A stretch of 64,000 nucleotides of DNA from positions 124,001 through 188,000 of the forward strand of contig CADAJN010000004.1 of the NCBI GenBank assembly GCA_902788365.1, in the 5' to 3' direction. This stretch comes from an uncultured Pseudomonadota bacterium. GTDB lineage: Bacteria > Pseudomonadota > Alphaproteobacteria > RF32 > CAG-239. Below, piece after piece: positions 1 to 9,147 of this stretch (the first letter of the stretch is position 1; each line of letters starts with the position of its first letter). The translations under genes and the position numbers were made by a program. The notes under the pieces were generated by a model. The model searched no databases, was not told the DNA's origin, and saw nothing but the letters and a program-made list of their open reading frames with translations.

Positions 1-629
1 GACATATTGGAACATACGCATTTCAAGCCTTTATATTCACTGACAAAAGCCATGCCGCGCACCAAACGATAATTGCGATGTCGCACCCATGATAAAATAG
101 CATTGCCTTTTTCAACATGGGCTTTAATGTCCACTTCGTTATTGATGAGCTGAGTCCAAATTTTATCCGTCGGCCGATTTACACCATAAGTTTGAATGGC
201 ATATTCAAACGGACGCACCCGGCGATCACGCAAATCATAAATATCATTAAGACCGAGTAGACGCAAACCTTCCGGTAACTCTTTATCGGGATAAAAATAT
301 TGCCATGTGAGCACCAACGCGGCCGTGCCGATTTTGCGCAGGCCCTTAATCGGCTCATATTGTCCCGTTTGCATCAGTTCATCATATTCTTTTATGACCG
401 AAACATGATGATCTACCCAAGTTAAATCAGTTTTTTTATTCAGCTCCAGCATATATTTAACCGGCAACGCAATATCACAAATCACAATTTTATCATGCTT
501 TTCAATTTCATCATACGGAATATCCATATCATGATTTAAGCCCATTAACTCCGTTTCCGGAAATTTTGATTTTACAATCGCTGCCGACCCTTTGCCGTCA
601 TGATCGGCAATATGATATATACAAAGCAT
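1..629 (-). CDS. DHH-family phosphoesterase, 3' end beyond window
   Basis: The frame opens at an ATG at 629 and stays open to the left edge, so about 209 N-terminal residues are visible and the C-terminus is missing. The fold is indicated by the DHH-superfamily metal motifs: D9-H10-D11-G12 near the start, D52 in a CDIALP strand, and the signature D73-H74-H75 after a TW dipeptide. Known members of this superfamily hydrolyse phosphodiester bonds in short oligonucleotides (NrnA/NrnB), cyclic dinucleotides or polyphosphate with Mn ions. The visible part is closest in style to the NrnB-like cytosolic enzymes. The substrate cannot be decided without the C-terminal DHHA1 region. An AGTTAAT leader with GGAG precedes the start, and the stop of the neighbouring hydrolase is 9 bases upstream, so the two genes probably share a transcript. 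Confidence 0.8.
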   Translation of the reverse strand, partial: MLCIYHIADHDGKGSAAIVKSKFPETELMGLNHDMDIPYDEIEKHDKIVICDIALPVKYMLELNKKTDLTWVDHHVSVIKEYDELMQTGQYEPIKGLRKIGTAALVLTWQYFYPDKELPEGLRLLGLNDIYDLRDRRVRPFEYAIQTYGVNRPTDKIWTQLINNEVDIKAHVEKGNAILSWVRHRNYRLVRGMAFVSEYKGLKCVCSNM

Positions 630-638
630 ATTAACTCC

Positions 639-1457
639 TTACAGTTCAAGCGCCATATTGTCAAAAGCAGGCTCAACATGCGGCGGGCAAAGCTGCAACA
701 CCGTTTGATAATCGCATTTTGCTCCTAAATGTGTCAGCACCGTGCGTTGCGGTCTGATTTGCGCAATATAGTGTTTATCAATATCTATACCGGCATGATA
801 ACGACATTCTTCAACAGCCGTCAAGGGCATAATTAAAACATTCACATCAATTTTTTGCAAATATGCCAACGTTTGCGCCGGAATTTCCTTATAATCCGGA
901 ATTAGCACCAATTGTCCGTCATTAAAGACATATCCGGTAGTGACAACCGTGTGTCCGGCAAACTCCAACGGCATAATTTTAACACTGCCGATGATTATCG
1001 GCTGACCAAATTGTATTTCATGCGGACAAAGTTGAGGCCGGTGCGTCTGTTCGCGCACTTTTTCATCTGTCAAAACATAAGCAAAGCGGCGTCTGATTTC
1101 GGCTATATGCGGCTCAACAGCATAAATATCTAACGCTTGCCCCTGCACTTTTTTCTGCATACCGGTAATATCGTCAATATGATAGTTTAAAGCCCGTAAA
1201 TCATCTATACCCATGGTATGATCGGCATGTGCATGTGTGTAAAACACCGCATTCAAACGGCGAATATTGTTTGCAATCAGTTGTTCACGCACATCAGCCG
1301 AAGAATCTATCAAAATGTGCGTTGCTCCGTCTTCAAAATATACACCGGCGCGGCTACGACGATTTTTTGACTCTGAAGCATCGCATGCCCCCCAACCGTC
1401 TGAAATTGTCGGCACTCCCGAAGCGGCGCCGCTGCCTAAAATAATTGCCTTAGTCAT
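639..1457 (-). CDS. MBL-fold metallo-hydrolase (PhnP-like)
   Basis: This 272-residue cytosolic protein carries the metallo-beta-lactamase signature H75-A-H77-A-D79-H80, with further likely metal ligands H169, D188 and H243. The overall pattern, a GSG start followed by a GVP segment and a late LTH motif, matches PhnP/YciV-like phosphodiesterases. In Alphaproteobacteria the gene typically follows tatD. Its ATG overlaps the tatD stop by 8 bases, so it is translationally coupled and is the last or second-last gene of the dacA-tmk-holB-tatD operon. Family members cleave cyclic phosphodiesters. The precise substrate here is unknown, and only one Cys (C25) of the Zn-binding cysteines seen in E. coli PhnP is present. 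Confidence 0.85.
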   Translation of the reverse strand: MTKAIILGSGAASGVPTISDGWGACDASESKNRRSRAGVYFEDGATHILIDSSADVREQLIANNIRRLNAVFYTHAHADHTMGIDDLRALNYHIDDITGMQKKVQGQALDIYAVEPHIAEIRRRFAYVLTDEKVREQTHRPQLCPHEIQFGQPIIIGSVKIMPLEFAGHTVVTTGYVFNDGQLVLIPDYKEIPAQTLAYLQKIDVNVLIMPLTAVEECRYHAGIDIDKHYIAQIRPQRTVLTHLGAKCDYQTVLQLCPPHVEPAFDNMALEL

Positions 1458-2232
1458 CTTTTTTCACCTTTTGAAACAAACGTAAAAAATTATTTGTTGT
1501 CATATCCGCCATTTGTGCAACCTCAACTTGTTTGATTTGCGCCAAAACTTCCGCTGTGTTTACCACAAAGGCCGGTTCATTACGCTGTCCGCGGTGTGGC
1601 GTGGGTGCCAAATACGGCGCATCGGTTTCAATGAGCAACCGATCAAGCGGCACACCAGCAAATATTTGCCGCAAATCTTCGCTTTTTTTAAATGTAATAA
1701 TCCCCGATGCCGAAATATAAAAACCGATACCGAGTGCAAATTCACATAATTCACGCGATGATGAAAAACAATGCAACTCACCCGTAAAAGGTTTTTGCCG
1801 ATATGCGCGCGCTAAAATTTCCATCATATCAGCATCGGCATCACGGTTATGAATAATCAATGGCAACCCGCTTTGTTGAGCAGCCTTTATATGTTCATTA
1901 AATACTTTAATTTGACTGTCTTTAATATCTGAATTGTAATAATAATCCAATCCGCATTCGCCAATTCCGACTACATATTCTGATTCTGTTTGTGCCATAA
2001 TATCGGCCGCCGTTAATGCCGGATATTTATTGGCAATTTCGGGATGCACTCCGGTTGTCGTATAAATATGACGTTGCATGCGACAAAAATCAATAATCTG
2101 CGGCGTTCTGGCAATATCATCACTTACATCCAAAATATAACGCACATTCATCTCGCGCGCCCTCAATATTACCGCTTCTCTGTCTGCGGCAAAATCTTCG
2201 GCATTGATATGGCAATGGCTATCGGTAAACAT
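1450..2232 (-). CDS. tatD: TatD family hydrolase/DNase
   Basis: A 260-residue TIM-barrel metal-dependent hydrolase of the TatD family. It begins MFTDSHCHI, giving the N-terminal HxH metal pair, and contains GECGLDYY, IHNRDAD, ELHCFSS and LIETDAPYLAP, the family's ordered metal and active-site motifs. Members act as 3'-5' exonucleases on single-stranded DNA or RNA in the cytosol. The ATG at 2232 is preferred over an in-frame GTG three bases upstream, because AAGG sits 7 bases before it and the ATG overlaps the holB stop as TGATG. In most Alphaproteobacteria metG lies between holB and tatD. Here the two are directly coupled. Confidence 0.93.
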   Translation of the reverse strand: MFTDSHCHINAEDFAADREAVILRAREMNVRYILDVSDDIARTPQIIDFCRMQRHIYTTTGVHPEIANKYPALTAADIMAQTESEYVVGIGECGLDYYYNSDIKDSQIKVFNEHIKAAQQSGLPLIIHNRDADADMMEILARAYRQKPFTGELHCFSSSRELCEFALGIGFYISASGIITFKKSEDLRQIFAGVPLDRLLIETDAPYLAPTPHRGQRNEPAFVVNTAEVLAQIKQVEVAQMADMTTNNFLRLFQKVKKDD

Positions 2233-3293
2233 CACAGCACCTTGGCAATTTCTGTCAGCAAATTCAACAACATCAGCCGTTTATCCATATTGACACTAAC
2301 GCAATCGGCAAACATTTTTTGCATATTGTTATAACACTGATAAAGCGCTTCTGCATCTTGGCTGACCGGCAAATTTTCTTTAATAAACTTACCAATCAAT
2401 TCTTCCAACAGCGTAAACTGATCGGCATCACCGGCCATTGCCGAGCAAAAACTCAGCATTTCCGGCATTGAAAAGCGTTGTTTGGCATATAACAAACCAC
2501 ATAATTTATCATATAACTTCACCGCATCATAATCGGCATACAAAATCGCTTTGCCGATACTGCCGTTGCTCATGGCCGCCAATTTAGTGATAACTTGCTC
2601 TTTAAGTTGCGGACGATAGCGCCGAAGCAAGCTCGCCACCATATTTTCCGGCAACGCTTTGAGCGGCAATTTGGCACAGCGCGAGCGAATAGTGGGCAAC
2701 AAAAGGCCTGTATTATGGCTAATCAGCAACAGAATTGTTTTAGCCGGCGGTTCTTCCAAAATCTTTAATAATGCATTGGCGGCATTTTTATTCATATCAT
2801 CGGCACTATCTATAATAACCACGCGCCAACCGTCATTAAACGAGGTTTTACTCAAAAAATCGGTCACTTTACGCACATCATCAACACGAATAAATGCCGA
2901 ACGGCGTAAGTTTAACATTTCATCATCGCTGAGTGCTTCGCCCTTTTTAATGGCACTTAAAATCTTTTTGCGGTCGGTTTCAATATAATCGCGTTCCAAA
3001 ACCATTAAATCGGGGCAAGAACCGCTAGCAACCTGCTGAAAAATCGGCGTATTTTCTGCCACATTAAGTGATTTTACGGATTGTTTGTCATCATTTGGAG
3101 CTGATAACAAAAAACGCGCGATTTTATAAGCCAATGTAGCCTTACCTATGCCTTGCGGACCGCTTAAAATCCACGCGTGGTGCATTGTGTTGTTTTGCCA
3201 TGCACGTAGAAACAATGCTTCCGCTTCTTGCTGACCGAGCAGATAATTGTTATTTTGCGGTAATATATTCAGTGTTTCCGACACATCAGCCAT
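2232..3293 (-). CDS. holB: DNA polymerase III subunit delta'
   Basis: A 353-residue clamp-loader subunit of the AAA+ family. The Walker A motif is GPQGIGKA (residues 45-52), and an LKILEEPP motif with nearby SHN and IRSRC stretches (sensor and SRC-like motifs) follows, as in delta'. It helps load the beta clamp on primed DNA. Of two possible starts, an upstream TTG and the ATG at 3293, the ATG is chosen because a GAGGAG site lies about 13 bases before it and no ribosome site precedes the TTG. It overlaps tmk by 8 bases and tatD by 1 base, a tightly coupled string. The zinc-binding cysteines of the classic delta' zinc module are not obvious. Confidence 0.92.
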   Translation of the reverse strand: MADVSETLNILPQNNNYLLGQQEAEALFLRAWQNNTMHHAWILSGPQGIGKATLAYKIARFLLSAPNDDKQSVKSLNVAENTPIFQQVASGSCPDLMVLERDYIETDRKKILSAIKKGEALSDDEMLNLRRSAFIRVDDVRKVTDFLSKTSFNDGWRVVIIDSADDMNKNAANALLKILEEPPAKTILLLISHNTGLLLPTIRSRCAKLPLKALPENMVASLLRRYRPQLKEQVITKLAAMSNGSIGKAILYADYDAVKLYDKLCGLLYAKQRFSMPEMLSFCSAMAGDADQFTLLEELIGKFIKENLPVSQDAEALYQCYNNMQKMFADCVSVNMDKRLMLLNLLTEIAKVL

Positions 3294-3945
3294 TGATGTT
3301 AAATTTCTCCTCAATTACCTGCACAATTTGTCGGTGCAATTCTTCCACCGTTGTATCGGCATTTAAGACCACACATCGCTCCGGTTCGCGCTTGGCAATT
3401 TCCAAAAATCCACGACGCAAATTATTATGAAACTCTATTTGCCGGCTTTCAAAACGCAATTCCTTTACCGCCATTTGTTCGGCTTTGAGAAGTGAGCGAC
3501 GCATTCCAACCTCCGGTGGCATATCCAAAATAAGCGTCAAATCCGGCTTAAAATCGCCGGCCACCATCTTATATAGGCCTTGCAACGTAGCAAAATCAAC
3601 CCTTTTATCGTAACCGTAATACTGATATGCTTCGGTTGAATCGGCAAAGCGGTCGCTGATTACCCATTGATTTTGCGCCAATGCCGGCCATACCAGCTTT
3701 TGCAGATGCACACGACGATCGGCATAATAAAGCAAACACTCGGCAATGGCGTCAAATTTATCTTTATCGCCCGTTACCAACATTTGCCGAAGCAGCATGC
3801 CTTCAGGAGTGCCGCCGGGTTCTTTGGTTAAAATCGTTTTTATACCCTGCTTTTGTAAATATGCCGTCAGCAACTTAGCCTGTGTGGATTTACCGCAACC
3901 TTCACCGCCTTCCAGCGTAATAAACTTGCCTTTGCTGCCGTTCAT
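3286..3945 (-). CDS. tmk: Thymidylate kinase
   Basis: A 219-residue dTMP kinase that makes dTDP in the cytosol. It shows the P-loop GGEGCGKST (residues 13-21), a DR(F/Y) motif (SDRFADST) that contacts the nucleotide, and the YADRRVH stretch near residue 85-95. The start is placed at the ATG at 3945, one base after the dacA stop, because a GGAG site lies 9-10 bases upstream. An in-frame ATG at 3966 has no such site and would overlap dacA. The neighbours dacA upstream and holB downstream are the usual alphaproteobacterial context. Confidence 0.95.
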   Translation of the reverse strand: MNGSKGKFITLEGGEGCGKSTQAKLLTAYLQKQGIKTILTKEPGGTPEGMLLRQMLVTGDKDKFDAIAECLLYYADRRVHLQKLVWPALAQNQWVISDRFADSTEAYQYYGYDKRVDFATLQGLYKMVAGDFKPDLTLILDMPPEVGMRRSLLKAEQMAVKELRFESRQIEFHNNLRRGFLEIAKREPERCVVLNADTTVEELHRQIVQVIEEKFNING

Positions 3946-3946
3946 T

Positions 3947-5092
3947 TTATTTGGCTCCGAAGACAAAATATTTTACATTTGCCCAGAAGCGTCCCCATAA
4001 GCCGACTTTTTCCACGTCTTGGGCAGCCACAAGCGGCACTGTCAATGCCGGCGAATCTTTAATTTCTATTTTTAACAGGCCGATTTCCTGTCCGGCCTTA
4101 ATCGGTGCTTTAATCGGCTCATCAAACTCTATATTGGCTTTTGCATTATCGGCTTGGCTCAGGTGAATGGTTTTAATAACATCTTCGGCCACCGTTAAGC
4201 CGACTTTTTTCTGTTTACCATACCAAACTTTGGCTTTGGCAACCACTTGCCCTTTTTTAAACAGCTTATAGTTATTAAATTCTCTAAAGCCCCAACTCAT
4301 CAAGCGCTCGGCCTCTTCCGAACGTTCTTTGTTGCTTTTCATGCCACTCATCACTTCAATGAGGCGGCGTCCGTCTTTAACTGCCGAAGCGTTTAGGCAA
4401 AATCCGGCCTCTTCGGTATGACCGGTCTTAAGTCCGTCGGCACCTTTCATGGAATATAACAGCGGATTGCGATTGCCTTGGTTAATGTTGTTATACTTAA
4501 ATTCCTTTTCGCTGAAATAATGATATAAATCCGGAAATTCTTTAATAATGTGACGCGATAAAATCGCTAAATCTTCCATTGACATTTTATGATCCGGATG
4601 CGGTAAACCGGTAGAATTAGCAAAACTGCTGTTTTTTAATCCCATTTGTTTGGCGGTTTTATTCATCAGAATAGCAAAGTCATCTTCCGTGCCGGAAATA
4701 TTTTCCGCCACCACAATACAAGCATCATTACCCGACTGAATGACAATACCTTTAATCAGATTCTCTACACTCACGTTATCACCGATAGATAAAAACATGG
4801 TAGAACCGCCGGTGGCCGCACCACCTTTGCGCCAAGCATTTTCGCTCACCGAAAAGGTGTCATCCAGCTTAATACTGCCTTCTTTGATTTTGCTCATCAA
4901 AATATATACCGTCATCAGTTTGCTCATGGAAGCCGGCGGCACAGCCTCAGTTTCATTTTTGGCATATAAATATTCACCGGTGTCAAAATCCATTAAAAGT
5001 GCATTGCGTGCCGTTGTTTCATAAGCATTGGCAACACTTGCCCACAAAAAAGCACCTAAACACACCGTCAACCCAAGCTGACTAACTTTCAT
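3947..5092 (-). CDS. dacA: D-alanyl-D-alanine carboxypeptidase
   Basis: A 381-residue penicillin-binding protein of the S11 family that trims the terminal D-Ala from peptidoglycan stems in the periplasm. The active-site motifs are S55-M-S-K58, S120-G-N122 and K222-T-G224. An N-terminal signal peptide (about residues 1-23, ending ANA) directs export, and the C-terminus has the beta-sandwich PBP5_C-like region followed by a short amphipathic-looking tail. The start at 5092 is chosen over the ATG two codons upstream because AGGAG abuts the first ATG and is ideally spaced 6 bases from the second. rlpA lies 9 bases upstream and tmk directly downstream. Confidence 0.95.
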   Translation of the reverse strand: MKVSQLGLTVCLGAFLWASVANAYETTARNALLMDFDTGEYLYAKNETEAVPPASMSKLMTVYILMSKIKEGSIKLDDTFSVSENAWRKGGAATGGSTMFLSIGDNVSVENLIKGIVIQSGNDACIVVAENISGTEDDFAILMNKTAKQMGLKNSSFANSTGLPHPDHKMSMEDLAILSRHIIKEFPDLYHYFSEKEFKYNNINQGNRNPLLYSMKGADGLKTGHTEEAGFCLNASAVKDGRRLIEVMSGMKSNKERSEEAERLMSWGFREFNNYKLFKKGQVVAKAKVWYGKQKKVGLTVAEDVIKTIHLSQADNAKANIEFDEPIKAPIKAGQEIGLLKIEIKDSPALTVPLVAAQDVEKVGLWGRFWANVKYFVFGAK

Positions 5093-5101
5093 CTTCATCT
5101 C

Positions 5102-6232
5102 CTATTTTTTTTCTATTCTGGTATCCGTTACACCATAATATTTGAGTTTGGCTTGAGCCACTACTGCTTCTTGCTGCTGACTGAACGGTCCGACCACCAC
5201 GCGGTAAACCTTTTTACCGTTGCTTTCAACATCCATAATATGGCTGCTGCCATACTCTTTAAGCCGCACCATTTGTTTGTGTGCCAAATCATAGCGCGAA
5301 AAAGCGCCGGCTTGAATATAATAATAACCGCTCTGATATTGGTAACCGCGCGAATTATTGGCTTTGGCACCGACCGCCGCCGGATTATTTGCCGCTTTAC
5401 CGTAAACACCTTTGCTGTCGGAAACGTGTTCGGTGGTGCTAACCTGCCCTAAAGCACCGGTCTTTGTGCTGCCGTCAGCTGCTGCCGCAGAGCCATAAAC
5501 TGCCGGTTCGGCTGTTTTTCCTTGCGGTTCGTATGAGCCGGTCGTAATTTTATTATTACCGGCGCTGGCATAAACTGCTGCCATTTTTTTACTTTCTTCT
5601 TTAGATATTTCCACTCGTTCGGCTGAAGATTCCATAAGCGATGGCGCCGGCGTTGCACTTTCGGCGGCAGCTAAGGCCTCGGCCTGTTGTTCTTGCGGTT
5701 CGTTAAGCATCGCGGCTTTTAAAGCCTTGCTCTCTTTTTCCATAATTTCCACTTTTACTTTTGTGGTGCCTTGCCCCATATAGCCTAAAAGCTGTGCACC
5801 GTGTTTAGACAAGTCAATAATCCGATCTTTAACATACGGCCCGCGGTCATTGACGCGCACAACCACCGAACGACCGTTTTGCAAATTTGTGACCTTTACG
5901 ATGCACGGCAATGGCAAGGTGCGGTGCGCCGCCGTTAATGTATTCATATTATATCTTTCACCGTTGGCTGTGCGTTTACCGTTAAAATCCTCGCCATACC
6001 AAGAAGCTATGCCTGTTTCCGAATAATTATAATCTTCTTTCGGATAATACCAACGGCCGGCGATTTGATAAGGTTTGCCGATTTTATATATACCGCCGTA
6101 GTTTTTTATAACCTCGGCCTGTGCCTGCGGTGAAAGCCCTGCCAACTCCGGTGTGCCTGTTGCGCATGAGCTTAACAAATTGCAACACACACCCAATACA
6201 AATATGATTTTTATATAGTTCTTCAGTTCCAT
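5102..6232 (-). CDS. rlpA: Septal ring lytic transglycosylase RlpA family lipoprotein
   Basis: A 376-residue outer-membrane lipoprotein with a lipobox LSSC (C23). It has a double-psi beta-barrel RlpA domain (about residues 73-170, with GIASWYG, FNGKRTANGE, TAAHRTLP and RVNDRGPY) and a C-terminal SPOR domain (about 296-376, starting YYIQAGAF). Between them is a low-complexity Ala/Glu/Gly linker. RlpA proteins cleave peptide-free glycan strands, and SPOR domains bind such strands at division septa. The catalytic Asp of RlpA sits in the VNDRGP motif, which is intact. It precedes dacA by 9 bases in a wall-remodelling operon. Confidence 0.93.
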   Translation of the reverse strand: MELKNYIKIIFVLGVCCNLLSSCATGTPELAGLSPQAQAEVIKNYGGIYKIGKPYQIAGRWYYPKEDYNYSETGIASWYGEDFNGKRTANGERYNMNTLTAAHRTLPLPCIVKVTNLQNGRSVVVRVNDRGPYVKDRIIDLSKHGAQLLGYMGQGTTKVKVEIMEKESKALKAAMLNEPQEQQAEALAAAESATPAPSLMESSAERVEISKEESKKMAAVYASAGNNKITTGSYEPQGKTAEPAVYGSAAAADGSTKTGALGQVSTTEHVSDSKGVYGKAANNPAAVGAKANNSRGYQYQSGYYYIQAGAFSRYDLAHKQMVRLKEYGSSHIMDVESNGKKVYRVVVGPFSQQQEAVVAQAKLKYYGVTDTRIEKK

Positions 6233-6313
6233 TTATTTAACACTCTATCCTTTATTTTGTGCCGAGCTTAAAACCTTTTTTGCCGTGGTGCAAGCTTTTT
6301 TGCCGACTTATAC

Positions 6314-7630
6314 TTACTTCTTTTGCGGCTTTTTTACCGGCATAACACCGGCCCAACCGACTTTCGGATTATAAGTTTGAATTTTGCTCAGCAACCGATA
6401 ATCCGGATAGCCGTCTGCCGGCAATTTGGCCTTTTTCTGCAAAGTTTGAATTGCAGCTCTGGTTTCGGAACCAAGCTTACCGTCTTCTTTGATTTTTTTG
6501 CCATACATTTTATTATAAAACTTTTGAATTTGCAAAATTTCTTCATTATTCATCGTATATTGCGATGTGGCTTCCAATGGTGTCCATTTTTTATCCGGAT
6601 TGGCAATATAATCGGCCAAAGTAACCACCGCAATGGCATAATTATCCGATCTGTTCCATATCATAACACGATTAAAGTTACTGGTAACCAGAAAAGCCGG
6701 CCCTTTATAGCCGTCCGGCAGAATAATTCCGGCTTTTAAGTCATCGGCAAACGGAAGCTGTCGGCCGGCAAATGTTTTAATACCAAGCTTTTTCCATTCG
6801 GCCACCGTTTTCATATTTTTGCGACCGCTGTCTTTCAAATCAAAATCCCATGGCAACTGAACACGGGTGCCCCACGGTTCGTCTTTTTTCCAGCCCAAAT
6901 CGGTCAGATAATTTTCGGCCGAAGCCAATGCATCCGGCAGAGAATCCCAAATATCGGGCACTTTATCGCCGTCATAATCTACCGCATAAGCGTTATAGGT
7001 TGACGGCATAAACTGAAAATGCCCCATTGCACCGGCCCATGAGCCCAGCATTTTTTGCTCTTTAAGATTATTTTTTTCCATTATTTTCAGAACATTATAC
7101 AGCTCGTTTTTGAAAAAATCGGCACGACGATTACGGTAGCTCAAATTGGTTAAACTATCAATTAAATGATGACGGCCTTTGTTTTGCCCAAAGTTGGTTT
7201 CAACTCCCCAAAATGCCGTAATATAGGTAAACGGCACATTATATTTCTCTTCAATATCCTTATGCTTTTTACGCAACATTTGATATTGCTTGCGAGCCTC
7301 GGTAACGCGCTGTTTATTAACCAGCCGATTGACATAAACACAAGTGGTCAAAACAAACTCTACTTGTTGCTTATCTTGCTTCACCACAGCCGGTGCCTTA
7401 TGATAATAATTTTTGCCTTTATAGGCCTCATCCAGCGTCTTTTGCGAAATGCCGCGCGATTTCATCTCACGTTGCAAATTATTGAGCCAAATTGTCCATT
7501 CTTTCGGCGGTGTTACATTTTCTGCCAGAGTTTCGGCGGCTGCTTGTTTTTCAGATTTTGCCGTAGCGCAACCACTGCACAAAAACAATACCGTTACGGC
7601 ACAAAATATCGGATATATCAATTTTTTCAT
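6314..7630 (-). CDS. mltB: Lytic murein transglycosylase MltB with peptidoglycan-binding domain
   Basis: A 438-residue lipoprotein (lipobox CSGC, C21) of the SltB/MltB family. The catalytic Glu is E144 in FWGVETNFG, followed by a YRNRRADFF segment and the GSWAGAMGHFQFMPSTY block typical of the family. A peptidoglycan-binding domain lies at about residues 360-425 (EILQIQKFYN to LPADGYPD). It cleaves the MurNAc-GlcNAc bond to give 1,6-anhydro ends. The ATG at 7630 (MKKL) is preferred over the in-frame ATG at 7642 because it gives a standard signal peptide. The DUF4139 gene lies 15-27 bases upstream and rlpA follows downstream after an 80-base gap. Confidence 0.92.
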   Translation of the reverse strand: MKKLIYPIFCAVTVLFLCSGCATAKSEKQAAAETLAENVTPPKEWTIWLNNLQREMKSRGISQKTLDEAYKGKNYYHKAPAVVKQDKQQVEFVLTTCVYVNRLVNKQRVTEARKQYQMLRKKHKDIEEKYNVPFTYITAFWGVETNFGQNKGRHHLIDSLTNLSYRNRRADFFKNELYNVLKIMEKNNLKEQKMLGSWAGAMGHFQFMPSTYNAYAVDYDGDKVPDIWDSLPDALASAENYLTDLGWKKDEPWGTRVQLPWDFDLKDSGRKNMKTVAEWKKLGIKTFAGRQLPFADDLKAGIILPDGYKGPAFLVTSNFNRVMIWNRSDNYAIAVVTLADYIANPDKKWTPLEATSQYTMNNEEILQIQKFYNKMYGKKIKEDGKLGSETRAAIQTLQKKAKLPADGYPDYRLLSKIQTYNPKVGWAGVMPVKKPQKK

Positions 7631-7656
7631 CAGGTTTTCCATTTATTTTCTTATTA

Positions 7657-9132
7657 TCAATCACAACTACCAAACGTTTTTGTCAGTTCTACCGTATAAT
7701 TTAACGGAGTTTTGCTATTCTTGGCGGCATCAACTTTCCATTGACGTTCAGAAGCATTTTTCTCCGCGCTTTTTATATTTTCTTCCACAATTTTATATTC
7801 ATCATTGAATTGTTGTGTCAAAATGACCGTATTATCGGTATTTTCAGCGTTATTAACGGTAATTTCAACCTGATATGTCCGGCGTTTTTTGATATCATAG
7901 CAGTCGCGGCCGGCATGATTAGTCACTTTTTTGCGGCTAAGCTCTTCTTCTTTGATTTTTTTGTTCTTACCCGATACCGAAATATTAAAAGCATCACCCA
8001 ACTTAAGCCGTAATGTATCTTCTTTGGCGGTATTGGCTATATGGGCCGAACCGATAAACTGCAAATTGCCTCCTTTATCTTTTTCATAAAAGCGCATAAT
8101 GCCGGCCGGCAAAGATATCCCTAAGTTTGAATTTGCGGTATTTTCTATAACGTAGGTGATGGCCGGATGGTGTTTTTCAAATTCATCACCCTGCCCGTTA
8201 AAATATAGCGGAGTTTGCATGTTAAACTCTTTTTTGTAGGACACATCAGCTTTTTCAATCAGGGCTATTTGTTTGGTCTGATGGTCTTTAACCGTGGCGG
8301 TGGTCGGCAAGGTGTAAAGTTCATAGCTGTTAACCGTTTCCGGCTCAATGCTTTCCGCCATACTATCCATACCCATTGCATTGGCTGCCATTAACATCCG
8401 ACCTTTCATCATTGGCGCGCCAAAAGAACGCACCACATTCACATCGCCGGCCAGCAGTTGTATTTTGGCATTTTCATAATCAATGCCCGAATTATTGGTA
8501 ATGGTTACCCAACCGGTTAAATTCAGTTTATCGACACTGTTCACATTAACCACATAATCGGTTTTCCAGCTCAGACCATCGGTCAGATAGGCTAAATGCA
8601 GATTTTTATTACCCCCGCCGGCCACGTTGATTTTTGCCGCCAATGTCGGTTTATTGCTCATACCGGCCGGAATTTTATTAAACACTACGCGACCGCCGAA
8701 ATTGGTATCAATTCCGTAAGAAAAGCGTAAAATGGGCTTTCCGTCCGCCGAGCCGATAAGAACAGCTTTTTCATATATATTTTCGCCGTTTTCCGGATTA
8801 GTGCGCACGGTCGTAACCTCTTGACCGATTGATTGCTCTACAAAGTTTTGATATGACAGCAGATGATAATTATAATTTTGTTCCATCACTTTAATGCCGT
8901 CACCGAATATAATCGCCGTTTCCGGTTGAATACGCTGTGCCACGCCGTCAAAAATCACCTCATTGATGCCACCGGATAAATCTGCCGGGCGCACATCTTT
9001 TACAAATGACAGATTTTGATTATATATACTGATAGATAAGTTATTGTTTTTATTAGATAACATTAAAGGTTCTGCAGCATTTGCCAACACCGGTAACAGC
9101 CCCAGAACGCCAAATAACCAATAATGACGCAT
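7657..9132 (-). CDS. DUF4139 domain-containing exported protein
   Basis: A 491-residue secreted protein with a signal peptide (cleavage likely after ANA, about residue 19). The body matches the DUF4139 pattern. It has an N-terminal beta-rich segment ending in EVIFDGVAQRIQPE, then AYLTDGLSWKTDYV and the TNNSGIDYENAKIQLLAG block, in which the chain folds into beta sandwiches. Members are widespread in Gram-negative bacteria and no enzymatic role is established. A Met-rich loop (MMKGRMLMAANAMGMDSM, about residues 242-260) is unusual and could bind metal, but that is inference. It sits at the head of the mltB operon and ends 15 bases from it. Confidence 0.85.
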   Translation of the reverse strand: MRHYWLFGVLGLLPVLANAAEPLMLSNKNNNLSISIYNQNLSFVKDVRPADLSGGINEVIFDGVAQRIQPETAIIFGDGIKVMEQNYNYHLLSYQNFVEQSIGQEVTTVRTNPENGENIYEKAVLIGSADGKPILRFSYGIDTNFGGRVVFNKIPAGMSNKPTLAAKINVAGGGNKNLHLAYLTDGLSWKTDYVVNVNSVDKLNLTGWVTITNNSGIDYENAKIQLLAGDVNVVRSFGAPMMKGRMLMAANAMGMDSMAESIEPETVNSYELYTLPTTATVKDHQTKQIALIEKADVSYKKEFNMQTPLYFNGQGDEFEKHHPAITYVIENTANSNLGISLPAGIMRFYEKDKGGNLQFIGSAHIANTAKEDTLRLKLGDAFNISVSGKNKKIKEEELSRKKVTNHAGRDCYDIKKRRTYQVEITVNNAENTDNTVILTQQFNDEYKIVEENIKSAEKNASERQWKVDAAKNSKTPLNYTVELTKTFGSCD

Positions 9133-9147
9133 TTTATCAATCTCCCG

